A stretch of 64,000 nucleotides of DNA from positions 1,541,001 to 1,605,000 of the forward strand of contig NZ_LN614830.1 of NCBI RefSeq assembly GCF_000953635.1. The letters are read 5' to 3'. The translations under genes and the position numbers were made by a program. Under the pieces are notes generated by a model that ran no database searches, was not told the DNA's origin, and saw nothing but the letters and a program-made list of their open reading frames with translations. Of this stretch, positions 18,481 through 27,267 are shown one piece after another; positions within the stretch are counted from its first letter, which is position 1, and each line of letters opens with the position of its first letter. This stretch comes from Legionella micdadei. Its GTDB lineage: Bacteria > Pseudomonadota > Gammaproteobacteria > Legionellales > Legionellaceae.

Positions 18481-19455
18481 TCACTCCATTATGCTCATGA
18501 CACTGTCTTTAATTCGGTAAACACTGGGGATATAGTGCTTTTCGAGTTGGAAATAGGGCATAACAACATCGTAGCCTGTGACGCGTTGTACGGGTGCTAG
18601 TAAATCAGCTAGCGCATTTTCCATTATTAGTGCGGAAATTTCACCACCAACGCCACCTGTTTTAGCACCTTCGTGCACAATTACACAACGTCCAGTTTTC
18701 TCGACAGACGCCAGTATTGTTTCAATATCCAAGGGTTTAATTGTTGCTACGTCAATCACTTCGCAGGAGATACCTTCTTCTGCAAGTTGTTTAGCGGCTT
18801 GCAATGTTTCATGCATGCTCGCTCCCCAGCTAATTAGGGTTACATCATCACCTTCTTGTAAAGTAAAACATTTTCCCAGGGGGAGTGCTTCTCCGTTATC
18901 TTCAACAGGTTGCTTAACTAGGCGATAGATTCGTTTAGGCTCAAGGAAAATAACAGGGTCAGGGTTTCTTATTGCTGCGAGGAGTAATCCATATGCTCTT
19001 TTTGGTGATGAGGGAATGACAACCTGAAGCCCAGGAATATGAGCAAACAAAGCTTCAGTGCTTTCTGAGTGATGCTCAGGGGCTCTGATACCGCCACCAA
19101 AAGGAGCGCGAAACACGAGTGGGCAATGTAAGCGTCCACGTGTACGGTTTCTCATCCGGGCTGCATGTGAAATAATTTGATTCATAGCCGGATAAATAAA
19201 ACCCATAAACTGAAATTCCGCAACAGGCTTTAAACCTTGAAGAGACATGCCAATAGCAAGGCCGCCAATCATCGATTCTGCCAAAGGGGAATCAAAAACG
19301 CGGTGCTCACCAAAGCGATCTTGCAACCCAACTGTTGCTCGGAACACTCCACCGTTTTTACCCACGTCTTCACCAAAAACAACAACATCCTCATCATGTG
19401 CTAATTCGTAAGCTAAAGCTTGAGTGACCGCTTCTACTAGAGTTATATCAGGCAC
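18481..19455 (-). CDS. pdhB: 2-oxo acid dehydrogenase E1 component, beta subunit
   Basis: This 324-residue transketolase-like subunit shows the family pattern: LVEAVTQALAYELAHDEDVV, GEDVGKNGGVF, FDSPLAESMIGGLAIG and the pyrimidine-binding region, then a C-terminal domain with VIDVATIKPLDIETI. It pairs with PdhA to decarboxylate the 2-oxo acid using thiamine diphosphate. The start is GTG with GGAGG nine bases upstream, overlapping the end of pdhA. Its stop lies within the ribosome binding region of pdhC, so the three genes form a tightly coupled operon. Confidence 0.92.
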   Translation of the reverse strand: MPDITLVEAVTQALAYELAHDEDVVVFGEDVGKNGGVFRATVGLQDRFGEHRVFDSPLAESMIGGLAIGMSLQGLKPVAEFQFMGFIYPAMNQIISHAARMRNRTRGRLHCPLVFRAPFGGGIRAPEHHSESTEALFAHIPGLQVVIPSSPKRAYGLLLAAIRNPDPVIFLEPKRIYRLVKQPVEDNGEALPLGKCFTLQEGDDVTLISWGASMHETLQAAKQLAEEGISCEVIDVATIKPLDIETILASVEKTGRCVIVHEGAKTGGVGGEISALIMENALADLLAPVQRVTGYDVVMPYFQLEKHYIPSVYRIKDSVMSIME

Positions 19456-20521
19456 GGGACATTTCCTCCATGGCTATTGCGCGTTGCTCAATCAAATAAT
19501 CGGGCAGTTCAGCATAATGGTAATCAAAAATACTCGTGATTGGTTGTTTTTCTTGGCTTAGGTATTCATTGACTGCTTCTTCTACTGCTCCATTACTTTC
19601 CTTCAGAAGTTCATCCTCTTGGGCTTTGTCCCATATTTTTTGCTGTTCCAGGTAATGTTTAAAGCGGCTAATCGGTTCTCTTAGTTTTGCTTTTTCCACT
19701 TCTTCGCAGGGCTGATAACGAGTCGCATCATCGGCAGTGGTGTGATCGCAAAGTCGATAAGTCAATGCCTCAATAAGTGTAGGGCCTTCACCCCGACGTG
19801 CTTTTTCAATGGCTTCGCCTATAACCTGACGGCAAACGATTACGTCATTACCATCAATTTGGATACCTGCAAAACCGGCAGCAACCGCTTTTTGAGCGAT
19901 AGTTTGAGTTGCTGTTTGTTTGGATAATGGAACGGATATAGCCCACTGATTGTTGTTTACCACAAAAACCACCGGTAAATTCCACGTGCCAGCAACATTC
20001 ATTGCTTCATAAAAATCACCTTCAGAAGTTCCGCCCTCACCAAGGCAGACTACGGCAACACGAGGTTGTTTGCGATATTTGAAGGCAAAAGCAACACCTG
20101 CTGCGTGCAAACATTGTGAGGCAATAGGAACACAAATAGGTAGATCTTCGGAGTTGCATGTGAATCGGCTACCCCGCTCATCCCCACCCCAATAAGCAAG
20201 GATCTCCGACATCTTAACACCACGCTGAAATTGGGCCGCATAATCACGATAGTAGGGAACAAACACATCTTCAGGTCGCATAGCATGGCCGATAGCAGTT
20301 GAAATGGCTTCCTGGCCATTAATGGGGGCATAAGTACCCATCCTACCGGTTCGTTGTAATGCAATTGCTTTCTTATCAAAAGCCCTAGTACGAACCATAA
20401 CTCGATAGAGTGTTTTAAGGGTACCCTCATTATGGGCAAATTCAGGCAATGCGTCACAGATTTCGCCCTTTTCATTAAGAATCTGAGCGAAAGGTATTTC
20501 AAATCGGGCGACTATTGTCAC
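19448..20521 (-). CDS. pdhA: 2-oxo acid dehydrogenase E1 component, alpha subunit
   Basis: This 357-residue E1-alpha contains the thiamine diphosphate/Mg motif region GEGGTSEGDFYEAMNVAG with the downstream VVNNNQWAISVP, and the phosphorylation-loop-like segment YRLCDHTTADDATRY. I place the start at GTG 20521 because AAGGAG (20529-20534) lies seven bases upstream; the frame extends seven codons further without a better site. It is the first gene of pdhABC. Pyruvate is the likely substrate by analogy with annotated proteobacterial homologues, but 2-oxoisovalerate is possible. Confidence 0.9.
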   Translation of the reverse strand: MTIVARFEIPFAQILNEKGEICDALPEFAHNEGTLKTLYRVMVRTRAFDKKAIALQRTGRMGTYAPINGQEAISTAIGHAMRPEDVFVPYYRDYAAQFQRGVKMSEILAYWGGDERGSRFTCNSEDLPICVPIASQCLHAAGVAFAFKYRKQPRVAVVCLGEGGTSEGDFYEAMNVAGTWNLPVVFVVNNNQWAISVPLSKQTATQTIAQKAVAAGFAGIQIDGNDVIVCRQVIGEAIEKARRGEGPTLIEALTYRLCDHTTADDATRYQPCEEVEKAKLREPISRFKHYLEQQKIWDKAQEDELLKESNGAVEEAVNEYLSQEKQPITSIFDYHYAELPDYLIEQRAIAMEEMSRA

Positions 20522-20621
20522 GGTCGATCTCCTTGTTAACACGCGTGGTCATAGGATACTCAGAATTTTTTGTAAAAACTAGGGACTATAGTTAATTCTC
20601 TCAGTGAGAAAGGTGTGCGGC

Positions 20622-20656
20622 GACCCAACATTGTTTAATTCGAATCATGTTGGGTC
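20622..20656. terminator. Hairpin downstream of the 678-residue gene
   Basis: GACCCAACAT (20622-20631) pairs perfectly with ATGTTGGGTC (20647-20656) across a 15-base loop that itself contains TTCGAA. It lies just after the stop of the minus-strand orphan gene and upstream of pdhA, so it probably separates the two transcripts. Confidence 0.5.
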
Positions 20657-20678
20657 AAACGATAAACCTACTGCGATA

Positions 20679-22715
20679 TTAACTGAAGTGGGGGTTAACT
20701 TGACTTTTCGTTGGTGGATGATCGGAGGTTGGGGTGGAAGCATTTTTTTCCGAAAGGTCTCTCAACGATTTACTTTTAGCAAACCATCCACTTTTTTTAG
20801 GTGATGAGACAGGTTTATCTTCTGATGAAGATACAGCGTGGACGTCCTCTTTGAACTTTATTTTGCTAGAAGATTCTGTACTGGATCTGCGTCTGGGAGT
20901 AGAGGTAGGACATTCCTCTGGCCTTGCTTCGCTGGGCTTTTGAAGTAATTTTGAGGCAATAGCCGAATAAATCCATTGTGAACAGAGGGTTATCAATTCT
21001 TCCCGATGTTTCTTTTTCTCATAATGCTTTTGTCCTAGATCGGGTGGATTTGCTCTAAGCTGTCCTACCATCTCTTCTGGAAGATAAAAGTCGGCATCTG
21101 CGGGATACCGTATTACCGGTACCGATGAATCGGCCATGAACACTGTTTTTAATAGCTCAACGGTTTCTTCAATCACCTTTTCAGTGATCTTTTGCAGATG
21201 TTCTTCTTTTGTATGAGTGTATTTTTGTTTAAGAAAGTTAAAAATAAAGTGGAAGCAAGATTTTCCGTCGACCCTCAGGTTTCCGAGATTTTCTCTCAAT
21301 TTTTGTAATTCTGGACTCGTTTTTGCCTCCTCCAGGAGGTCTGTTTCTATGTTGTCAAATTTTTCATATTTGAACATTAAAAACGCTAACGAAAGATCGG
21401 TTTTTGCTTCCATCTGGGTTTTTAAAATTTGTGTAATGTTCATGTATTTGGTGGCAATTCGACCAGATTTCGCAGTGAGTTCGGTTAATTGCTCTAATAA
21501 TAAGCATGCTTCAGCGAGGGAAGATCTATGACTTTTTAGTGCGCTTTTTAAAACATCTAGTTCCGCTTGTACAGTCCGATCTTCGGTTAACTGATGACTT
21601 TTTATGTCGCTAGTGATAAAAAAGCGAAAATTTCGCAGCAAACCTCTTGCCCGCGCAAATAGAACTTGATGAATGGCATCGTCTTTGCGGTGTGGGTTTC
21701 CTCCGAATTCTCCTGCTAACTCTTCTTCTGATTTTTCTTCATAAAAAGTAGGACCTAAGTTGTGAGATTTAAACCCAGCATAAAACTCTGGCTCATTACG
21801 CATGACTTCCCTGATAGCTTGGACAAAAAAATCACCAAGCTTTGGGTCTAATGGGCGATCTCCATACAGGGGCGCTAGGATTTCATTAAAAAATACCCTT
21901 AGGAGATGCATTTGTAACTCTTTAATAGGAATGAGCTCGCCAACCTCGAGATAGTTTACTTTTCTTGAAAACGTTGTTGGCGAATCAAAAACAGTTTGCC
22001 GAGTTTCTAAGTCTGACATGAATTTGGTCAGGAAATAGCTATGTCCCGATTTGCTATCCGGAAGATACCGTTCAGTGTCGCCCAGAATAGTTGAATCAAT
22101 CGATTTAGTGAGGATTGCCTCAAGCTGCAATCCCATTACAGGGGCATCGCTAGAGGAAATCGTTTTACTTGTCTTTATTGTAGCTTGGGTAGAAGAGCCT
22201 GGTGAGGGTAGTGATCTTGTCGGTGGAGTGGGTGAAATCCCACTAGTAGAACTGTCAAAAAAAGTTTTCACATTTGTTCTGGATCTTGGTGTTTTTACAC
22301 GTGGAGCATCGTGTGGGCTAGCCGGTGCTTGACTCTCAGCAGCGTCCGCAGGTGAGCGTCGAGGGACAGGCATTGAGCTAGGCGCAGGTGTAGAGGCTAT
22401 GCTTCTAATGTCCAGAGGAGGAACCAGCATAGAAGAAGAGGGTTCCATAACATGAATATCATTATTAAAATAGGATTTAACATGAGAAATAGTGATACTG
22501 GCTTTTTCGCTATTAATTTCTAAACCTTTAATTTTTCTTTTTTGCAAATTATCAATGACAAGAAAGTTCCTTAAACTTTGAATTGCAATGGTAGTCGATG
22601 ATTCTGATGATTTGCGAAGCACCTGGAAAAGACAAGTGGCTTCGTCTCGGCTTTCGTCGTATTCCCAAATGAGAGGAGCTCCGTGATAATCGAGTGCTGA
22701 GATATAAATAAGCAT
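20679..22715 (-). CDS. Orphan 678-residue protein, putative effector
   Basis: I do not recognise this protein. Visible parts are an N-terminal mixed domain (about 1-90), a Pro/Ser/Thr-rich linker (about 95-175, with SSMPVPRRSP and PTPPTRSLPSPGSS) and a long helical region (about 185-610). The tail is basic and Ser-rich (about 610-678, with TPRRRSSTESSS). No signal peptide, membrane helix or enzyme motif is visible. A disordered linker between folded modules is common in eukaryote-directed bacterial proteins. It is an isolated gene flanked by the PDH operon and divergent pabB, with 99 bases of shared upstream region. No PmrA-like box was found there. The effector role is inferred from architecture and neighbourhood. 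Confidence 0.5.
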   Translation of the reverse strand: MLIYISALDYHGAPLIWEYDESRDEATCLFQVLRKSSESSTTIAIQSLRNFLVIDNLQKRKIKGLEINSEKASITISHVKSYFNNDIHVMEPSSSMLVPPLDIRSIASTPAPSSMPVPRRSPADAAESQAPASPHDAPRVKTPRSRTNVKTFFDSSTSGISPTPPTRSLPSPGSSTQATIKTSKTISSSDAPVMGLQLEAILTKSIDSTILGDTERYLPDSKSGHSYFLTKFMSDLETRQTVFDSPTTFSRKVNYLEVGELIPIKELQMHLLRVFFNEILAPLYGDRPLDPKLGDFFVQAIREVMRNEPEFYAGFKSHNLGPTFYEEKSEEELAGEFGGNPHRKDDAIHQVLFARARGLLRNFRFFITSDIKSHQLTEDRTVQAELDVLKSALKSHRSSLAEACLLLEQLTELTAKSGRIATKYMNITQILKTQMEAKTDLSLAFLMFKYEKFDNIETDLLEEAKTSPELQKLRENLGNLRVDGKSCFHFIFNFLKQKYTHTKEEHLQKITEKVIEETVELLKTVFMADSSVPVIRYPADADFYLPEEMVGQLRANPPDLGQKHYEKKKHREELITLCSQWIYSAIASKLLQKPSEARPEECPTSTPRRRSSTESSSKIKFKEDVHAVSSSEDKPVSSPKKSGWFAKSKSLRDLSEKNASTPTSDHPPTKSQVNPHFS

Positions 22716-22814
22716 GGTTAATTTTTATTTTGAGAAAAAGAAACCGAAATGTACAATTTATCCCCTATACCCGTAAAGTGTTTTTTTAAAAATTTCGTAC
22801 TAATTGGATAGAGA

Positions 22815-24140
22815 GTGGCTAAAATTCAGATTTTTGATTTAAAGTACCCAGACAACAATTTGATGGAACATTACCAAAATCTGGCATCATTGCCGGGTTT
22901 CGTACTCTTAGAGAGCAGTGATCAATTAGGCGGGCGCTATGATATTGTCAGTGCTTTTCCTTATCATAGGCTCACAATACATCGCAATAATTCCGAATTT
23001 TTACAAATTTTTAATCAACTGCAAAAATTAATTCCTCAGGTGACTTCGGAAGTTAATTTACCTTTTCAAGGTGGCGCAATCGGGTATTTTTCTTATGATT
23101 TTGCAGCAAGTTTAGTAGGTCTTCACTCCGTCACGCAACCAAGCTTAGCAAACCTGCCCATTATCAATATTGGTTTGTATGATTGGGCGCTGATTAGTGA
23201 CCATCACTTAAAAAAAGTGTATGTGGTTTCAGCAAATAATCGCTCTGAAACCGCGGCGATAGTAAAAGAAGTGCGTTGTATTTGGGAGCAAAATAATACT
23301 CGTAATGATACCTTTATTCTAACCAAGCCATTTACTCCTTTAATAACTAAAGCGGATTACCGGGACTCGTTTAACGCCATTTACCGAGACCTACGAAGAG
23401 GGCGTGCTTACCAAGTGAATTATACGCAACCTTTTAATGCCGAATATCAGGGTGATTCTTGGTTAATGTATAAGAAAATTAGAGCCAAGAATCCAGTTCC
23501 CTATTCCGCTTTCTTACGGTTCTCTGACGCCGAGATTTTAAGTTTCTCTCCTGAACGTTTCTTATTGATGGATAAAAATAAATTACTCACATCACCGATT
23601 AAAGGAACAGAAAAACGCTCTTCCGATCCCAAGCAGGATGAGCTGTTACGCAGCGCTCTATTGGCTTCGAGTAAAAATCAAGCGGAAAATGTGATGATTG
23701 TTGATTTACTCCGAAATGACTTGGGTAAAATTGCGAAGCCTGGTTCGGTTCATGTACGTGATTTATATGCGATTGAAAGTTATCAGTCTGTGCATCATAT
23801 GGTCAGTAATATCGAAGCAATTTGCTCAGAAGACATGTCAATGATGGATGCATTTAGTGCATGTTTCCCGGGAGGGTCAATAACGGGTGCTCCAAAACTC
23901 GAAGCGATGCGCATAATCGCTGAACAAGAAACCTATGATCGAGGTGTTTATTGTGGTTCTATCGGATACTTCTCCAATCATGGCCGTTTTGACAGTAATA
24001 TCGCTATCCGCACAGTAGTAGCTCGTGACGAGATCTTGCATCTGGCCGCCGGAGGTGGAATAGTGATTGATTCAAATTGGGAAGATGAATACTTAGAATG
24101 TTTTATCAAAACAGATGCGATAGTCAATGGACTTAATTGA
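22815..24140 (+). CDS. pabB: Aminodeoxychorismate synthase component I
   Basis: This 441-residue chorismate-using enzyme shows the family hallmarks: GRAYQVNYTQPF, SPERFL, SPIKGTEKRS, DLLRNDLGKIAKPGSVHV and FPGGSITGAPKLEAM. With a glutamine amidotransferase subunit it converts chorismate to 4-amino-4-deoxychorismate for folate synthesis. The PIKGT motif lysine favours PabB over anthranilate synthase TrpE. It starts with GTG at 22815. The 3' end overlaps the following nudix gene by 14 bases, so they are cotranscribed. Confidence 0.92.
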   Translation: MAKIQIFDLKYPDNNLMEHYQNLASLPGFVLLESSDQLGGRYDIVSAFPYHRLTIHRNNSEFLQIFNQLQKLIPQVTSEVNLPFQGGAIGYFSYDFAASLVGLHSVTQPSLANLPIINIGLYDWALISDHHLKKVYVVSANNRSETAAIVKEVRCIWEQNNTRNDTFILTKPFTPLITKADYRDSFNAIYRDLRRGRAYQVNYTQPFNAEYQGDSWLMYKKIRAKNPVPYSAFLRFSDAEILSFSPERFLLMDKNKLLTSPIKGTEKRSSDPKQDELLRSALLASSKNQAENVMIVDLLRNDLGKIAKPGSVHVRDLYAIESYQSVHHMVSNIEAICSEDMSMMDAFSACFPGGSITGAPKLEAMRIIAEQETYDRGVYCGSIGYFSNHGRFDSNIAIRTVVARDEILHLAAGGGIVIDSNWEDEYLECFIKTDAIVNGLN

Positions 24141-24624
24141 GAAAGTAACACCTAAAGACGCGGCAGTCGTCGTATTGCATGAACTGTCAAGTGATTCTTT
24201 AGTTCTAACACAACGGAGTCACACCTTGCGTAATCATCCTGGAGAAATTTGTTTCCCGGGTGGTCGTTGGCAAGTGGGTGATAAAAATTTGTACGATACT
24301 GCTTTACGTGAATTACAAGAAGAGCTGGGAATCGCACCCGAAAGAATTGCCTTGCAGATGGAACTACGGCCGGAGCGCACTTTAAGCGGGTATTTAATTC
24401 ATCCATGGCTGGCTACTATCGAGAATTTATCGCCTTACCACGCCGATAAAAACGAAGTCGCTGAAGTGTATTATTTACCTATGGGCGAGATTATCAAGGC
24501 GTCAAACTACCAGAAAATCCAAGTAAGTCGTTTTGGTTTTACATTTACAACCTATCGGTTTGTTGCCAGCCGCCATTATGTTTGGGGTGCTACTGCTCGA
24601 ATTATGATGCAATTGATCACTTAA
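24127..24624 (+). CDS. nudL: NUDIX hydrolase, CoA pyrophosphatase-like
   Basis: This 165-residue protein has a complete Nudix box beginning GGRWQVGDKNLYDTALREL and continuing QEELGI, the REUxEExGU pattern of the fold. The preceding LTQRSHTLRNHPGEICFPGG matches the UPF0035 signature of CoA pyrophosphatases such as NudL. The likely reaction is cleavage of CoA or acyl-CoA to phosphopantetheine and 3',5'-ADP. It overlaps the end of pabB by 14 bases. Substrate assignment is by family. Confidence 0.85.
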   Translation: MDLIEKVTPKDAAVVVLHELSSDSLVLTQRSHTLRNHPGEICFPGGRWQVGDKNLYDTALRELQEELGIAPERIALQMELRPERTLSGYLIHPWLATIENLSPYHADKNEVAEVYYLPMGEIIKASNYQKIQVSRFGFTFTTYRFVASRHYVWGATARIMMQLIT

Positions 24625-24796
24625 TCGGTTAGTTTCTATCCCGAAACGGTCATATTTATTTAGCCATCTTGTGCAAATCTGACTGTTTGTGCCAAATCCA
24701 ACAAAAGGAAGCTAATCAATCGCTACGATCGGATGGGTAGGTGGTTGTTTGACGCCAAAATTTCAATAAGATCCAAATGGTGGCCCAGCAACCAGG

Positions 24797-26491
24797 CTAA
24801 GCCACACTCGGTTCCTCAATTTTTTCGGCGTTAGCTTTTAATGCCCGACGTAAAATTTTACCTACATTCGTTTTAGGTAGTTCTTTATAGAATTCGACCA
24901 CTTTAGGTATTTTATAACCCGTTAAATGCTCGCGGCAGTGAGCGATGACTTGTTCAGCCGTAAGGGCAGGATCTTTTTTTACGATGCAGGCTTTAACCCG
25001 CTCACCGGACTCTTCATCGTGTATACCGACAACGCCGACCTCAAGTACACCAGGAAGCATACTGATGACCTGCTCAACTTCATTAGGATAAACATTAAAG
25101 CCAGAAACGACAATCAAGTCTTTTTTGCGATCGACTAAGTAAACAAACCCTTTCTCATCAACTCGGGCGATATCGCCCGTTTTTAAAAAGCCATCGTCTG
25201 TAAAAACTAAGGCGGTTTCCTCTGGTCGTTGCCAGTATCCTTGCGTGACTTGTGGCCCTTTAATGCATAGTTCCCCAGCTTCACCAATCGGTACTTCAGC
25301 TCCTGCTTCATTACGGATAGAAATTGTTGTAGAGGGTATAGGGAGACCAATACTACCATTATATTCCTCCAGGTACATGGGATTAATGGTTGCTGCAGGA
25401 CTGGTTTCTGTTAAACCATAGGCTTCAAGGATGGGAAATTTGGTCATTTCCCGCCATTTGATGGCTACGCTTTTTTGTAAAGCCATGCCACCAGCTAGGG
25501 CACATTTAAGTTTTGAAAAATCAATTTCACGAAATTTAGGGTTATGTAGAAGTGCATTAAATAAAGTATTCACCCCAGTAATTGCAGTGAATCCAGTGTC
25601 TTTGATTTGATCGATAAAATGAGGAATATCTCTTGGGTTGGTGATCAGGATATTTTTAGCACCTGCTTTAAGGAAAGTCAGGCAATTCGCTGTTAAAGAG
25701 AAAATATGATAAAGCGGTAAGGCGGTAATGATAACGTCTTCCCCATCAATTTTTAAGGGGGAAATCCAAGCAGAAGCTTGCAAAACATTCGCTACCATAT
25801 TGCCATGGGTAAGGATGGCTCCTTTTGCAATACCGGTGGTTCCTCCAGTATATTGAAGGAAAGCAATATCCTGATGATTCAATTGAACCGGGGTTAATTC
25901 ATTTTTTTTGCCTAAATTTAATGTGTCGTTAAAGTAAATGACTTGGGGGAGGTGATAAGCAGGGACTAATTTTTTTACATACTTGACCGCTGCATTCACA
26001 ATCAGCCGCTTCATCAATGGGAAGATATCACCAATTTGAGTGACGATAATATGTTTAATTGCTTTCGTTTTGGGAAGAGCTTTCTCCACGGTATGGGCAA
26101 AATTGGCCAGAACGATGAGTACCTCAGCTCCAGAATCATTCATTTGATGAACAAATTCGTCTGTGGTGTAGAGTGGGTTGGTGTTCACAGCAATACAGCC
26201 AGCGCGTAAAATGCCAAAGAGGGCAATTGGATACTGGAGTAAGTTAGGCATCATGAGAGCGACACGAGCTCCTTTTTTTAAACCTAATCCGTGCTGTAAA
26301 TAGACGGCGAATTGACGGCTCTTTTCTTCAAGCTCTTCGTATGTGACTTCACATCCTAAATTTACATAAGCAATTTTTTTTGAATATCGACGACAAGAAT
26401 CTTCGAATAATGAAACGAGTGAGGAGTGTTCATTAATATCGATTTCATGAGGTACGCCTTCTTGATAATACTTTAACCACACTTTATCCAC
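24797..26491 (-). CDS. fadD: Long-chain fatty acid-CoA ligase
   Basis: This 564-residue AMP-binding ligase is full length for FadD. Adenylation motifs are YTGGTTGIAKGAILTHGNM, YGLTETSPAATINP, TGDIARVDEKGFVYLVDRKK and the C-terminal PKTNVGKILRR with its catalytic lysine. It activates fatty acids to acyl-CoA at the inner membrane for beta-oxidation or lipid synthesis. It is divergent from minC with a 50-70 base gap. Several such ligases usually coexist, so physiological chain length is uncertain. Confidence 0.9.
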   Translation of the reverse strand: MDKVWLKYYQEGVPHEIDINEHSSLVSLFEDSCRRYSKKIAYVNLGCEVTYEELEEKSRQFAVYLQHGLGLKKGARVALMMPNLLQYPIALFGILRAGCIAVNTNPLYTTDEFVHQMNDSGAEVLIVLANFAHTVEKALPKTKAIKHIIVTQIGDIFPLMKRLIVNAAVKYVKKLVPAYHLPQVIYFNDTLNLGKKNELTPVQLNHQDIAFLQYTGGTTGIAKGAILTHGNMVANVLQASAWISPLKIDGEDVIITALPLYHIFSLTANCLTFLKAGAKNILITNPRDIPHFIDQIKDTGFTAITGVNTLFNALLHNPKFREIDFSKLKCALAGGMALQKSVAIKWREMTKFPILEAYGLTETSPAATINPMYLEEYNGSIGLPIPSTTISIRNEAGAEVPIGEAGELCIKGPQVTQGYWQRPEETALVFTDDGFLKTGDIARVDEKGFVYLVDRKKDLIVVSGFNVYPNEVEQVISMLPGVLEVGVVGIHDEESGERVKACIVKKDPALTAEQVIAHCREHLTGYKIPKVVEFYKELPKTNVGKILRRALKANAEKIEEPSVA

Positions 26492-26562
26492 TTCAATGTC
26501 CTTCTGTTATTCCTCCCCTCATGTTAGTATAAACAAAAAACGGGGTGATGGATATCTTAGTT

Positions 26563-27267
26563 ATGACTGATAATTTATTGAAATCACAGGCTTTTAAGCT
26601 TAAAGGCAGATTATATACATTTACAGTTTTGCAATTACTGAATAACGATCGTGTTTTATTTGCTCAGCAATTGGATGATATGATCCTGAAAGCGCCTCGT
26701 TTTTTCGATAAAACTCCCATTATTTTAGATTGTAGTGCATTACATGATCTTGATTTTGATTTGCAAGCTTTCTGTCAATCGATGCGTGAGCATAATTTAA
26801 TCCCTGTTGCCATTCAAGGGGCTAGTCCATTTCTTGAAACGCTTGCGCAATGCCAAGGGTTAGGTATTTTACATGCCTCTTCGTCCCAAGATAAACTTTT
26901 AATCGAAAACGAAGTGGAAGAGCAGGCACCAATGGCTACAGAAACAAAATCCAAGTTGCTCACAACCCCCGTACGTTCTGGTCAGCAAGTCGTGAGTAAA
27001 GGCGGAGATTTAGTTATCACCGCTTCGGTCAGTCATGGTGCAGAGTTGTTAGCAGACGGGAATATCCATGTTTACGGTGCGTTGCGTGGTAGAGCACTAG
27101 CAGGCATTTCTGGCGATAAGTATGCAAGGATTTTTTGCCAATCGCTTGAAGCAGAATTAGTGTCCATCGCAGGGTTTTACCGTTTAAGTGATGCAATCGA
27201 ACCGCATCAAGGCCCATGTCAAATTTATTTACAAGATGAACATATCCATATTGAGTCCTTATGTTGA
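26563..27267 (+). CDS. minC: Septum-site determining protein MinC
   Basis: The protein has the two MinC domains: an N-terminal FtsZ-inhibiting domain (about 1-105) and a C-terminal beta-helical domain with GADLVITASVSHGAEL-like repeats. The region KGGDLVITASVSHGAELLAD through GNIHVYGALRGRALAG is diagnostic, and the end is PCQIYLQDEHIHIESLC. Start candidates in frame are GTG 26545, ATG 26548 and ATG 26563. I prefer the last because it best fits the usual distance to the KLKGRLYTF strand. MinC blocks Z-ring assembly with MinD, but minD and minE do not follow here; lpxH does, overlapping by seven bases. Confidence 0.9.
   Translation: MTDNLLKSQAFKLKGRLYTFTVLQLLNNDRVLFAQQLDDMILKAPRFFDKTPIILDCSALHDLDFDLQAFCQSMREHNLIPVAIQGASPFLETLAQCQGLGILHASSSQDKLLIENEVEEQAPMATETKSKLLTTPVRSGQQVVSKGGDLVITASVSHGAELLADGNIHVYGALRGRALAGISGDKYARIFCQSLEAELVSIAGFYRLSDAIEPHQGPCQIYLQDEHIHIESLC

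Noticed and set aside
21217-21531. Plus-strand frame of 104 codons inside the 678-residue gene
   Set aside because: It lies wholly opposite a much longer frame with better codon use and has no ribosome binding site.
22716-22814. Searched the pabB / 678-residue gene divergent region for a PmrA box
   Set aside because: Only T-rich stretches are found; no paired CTTAA repeat with 11-base spacing.
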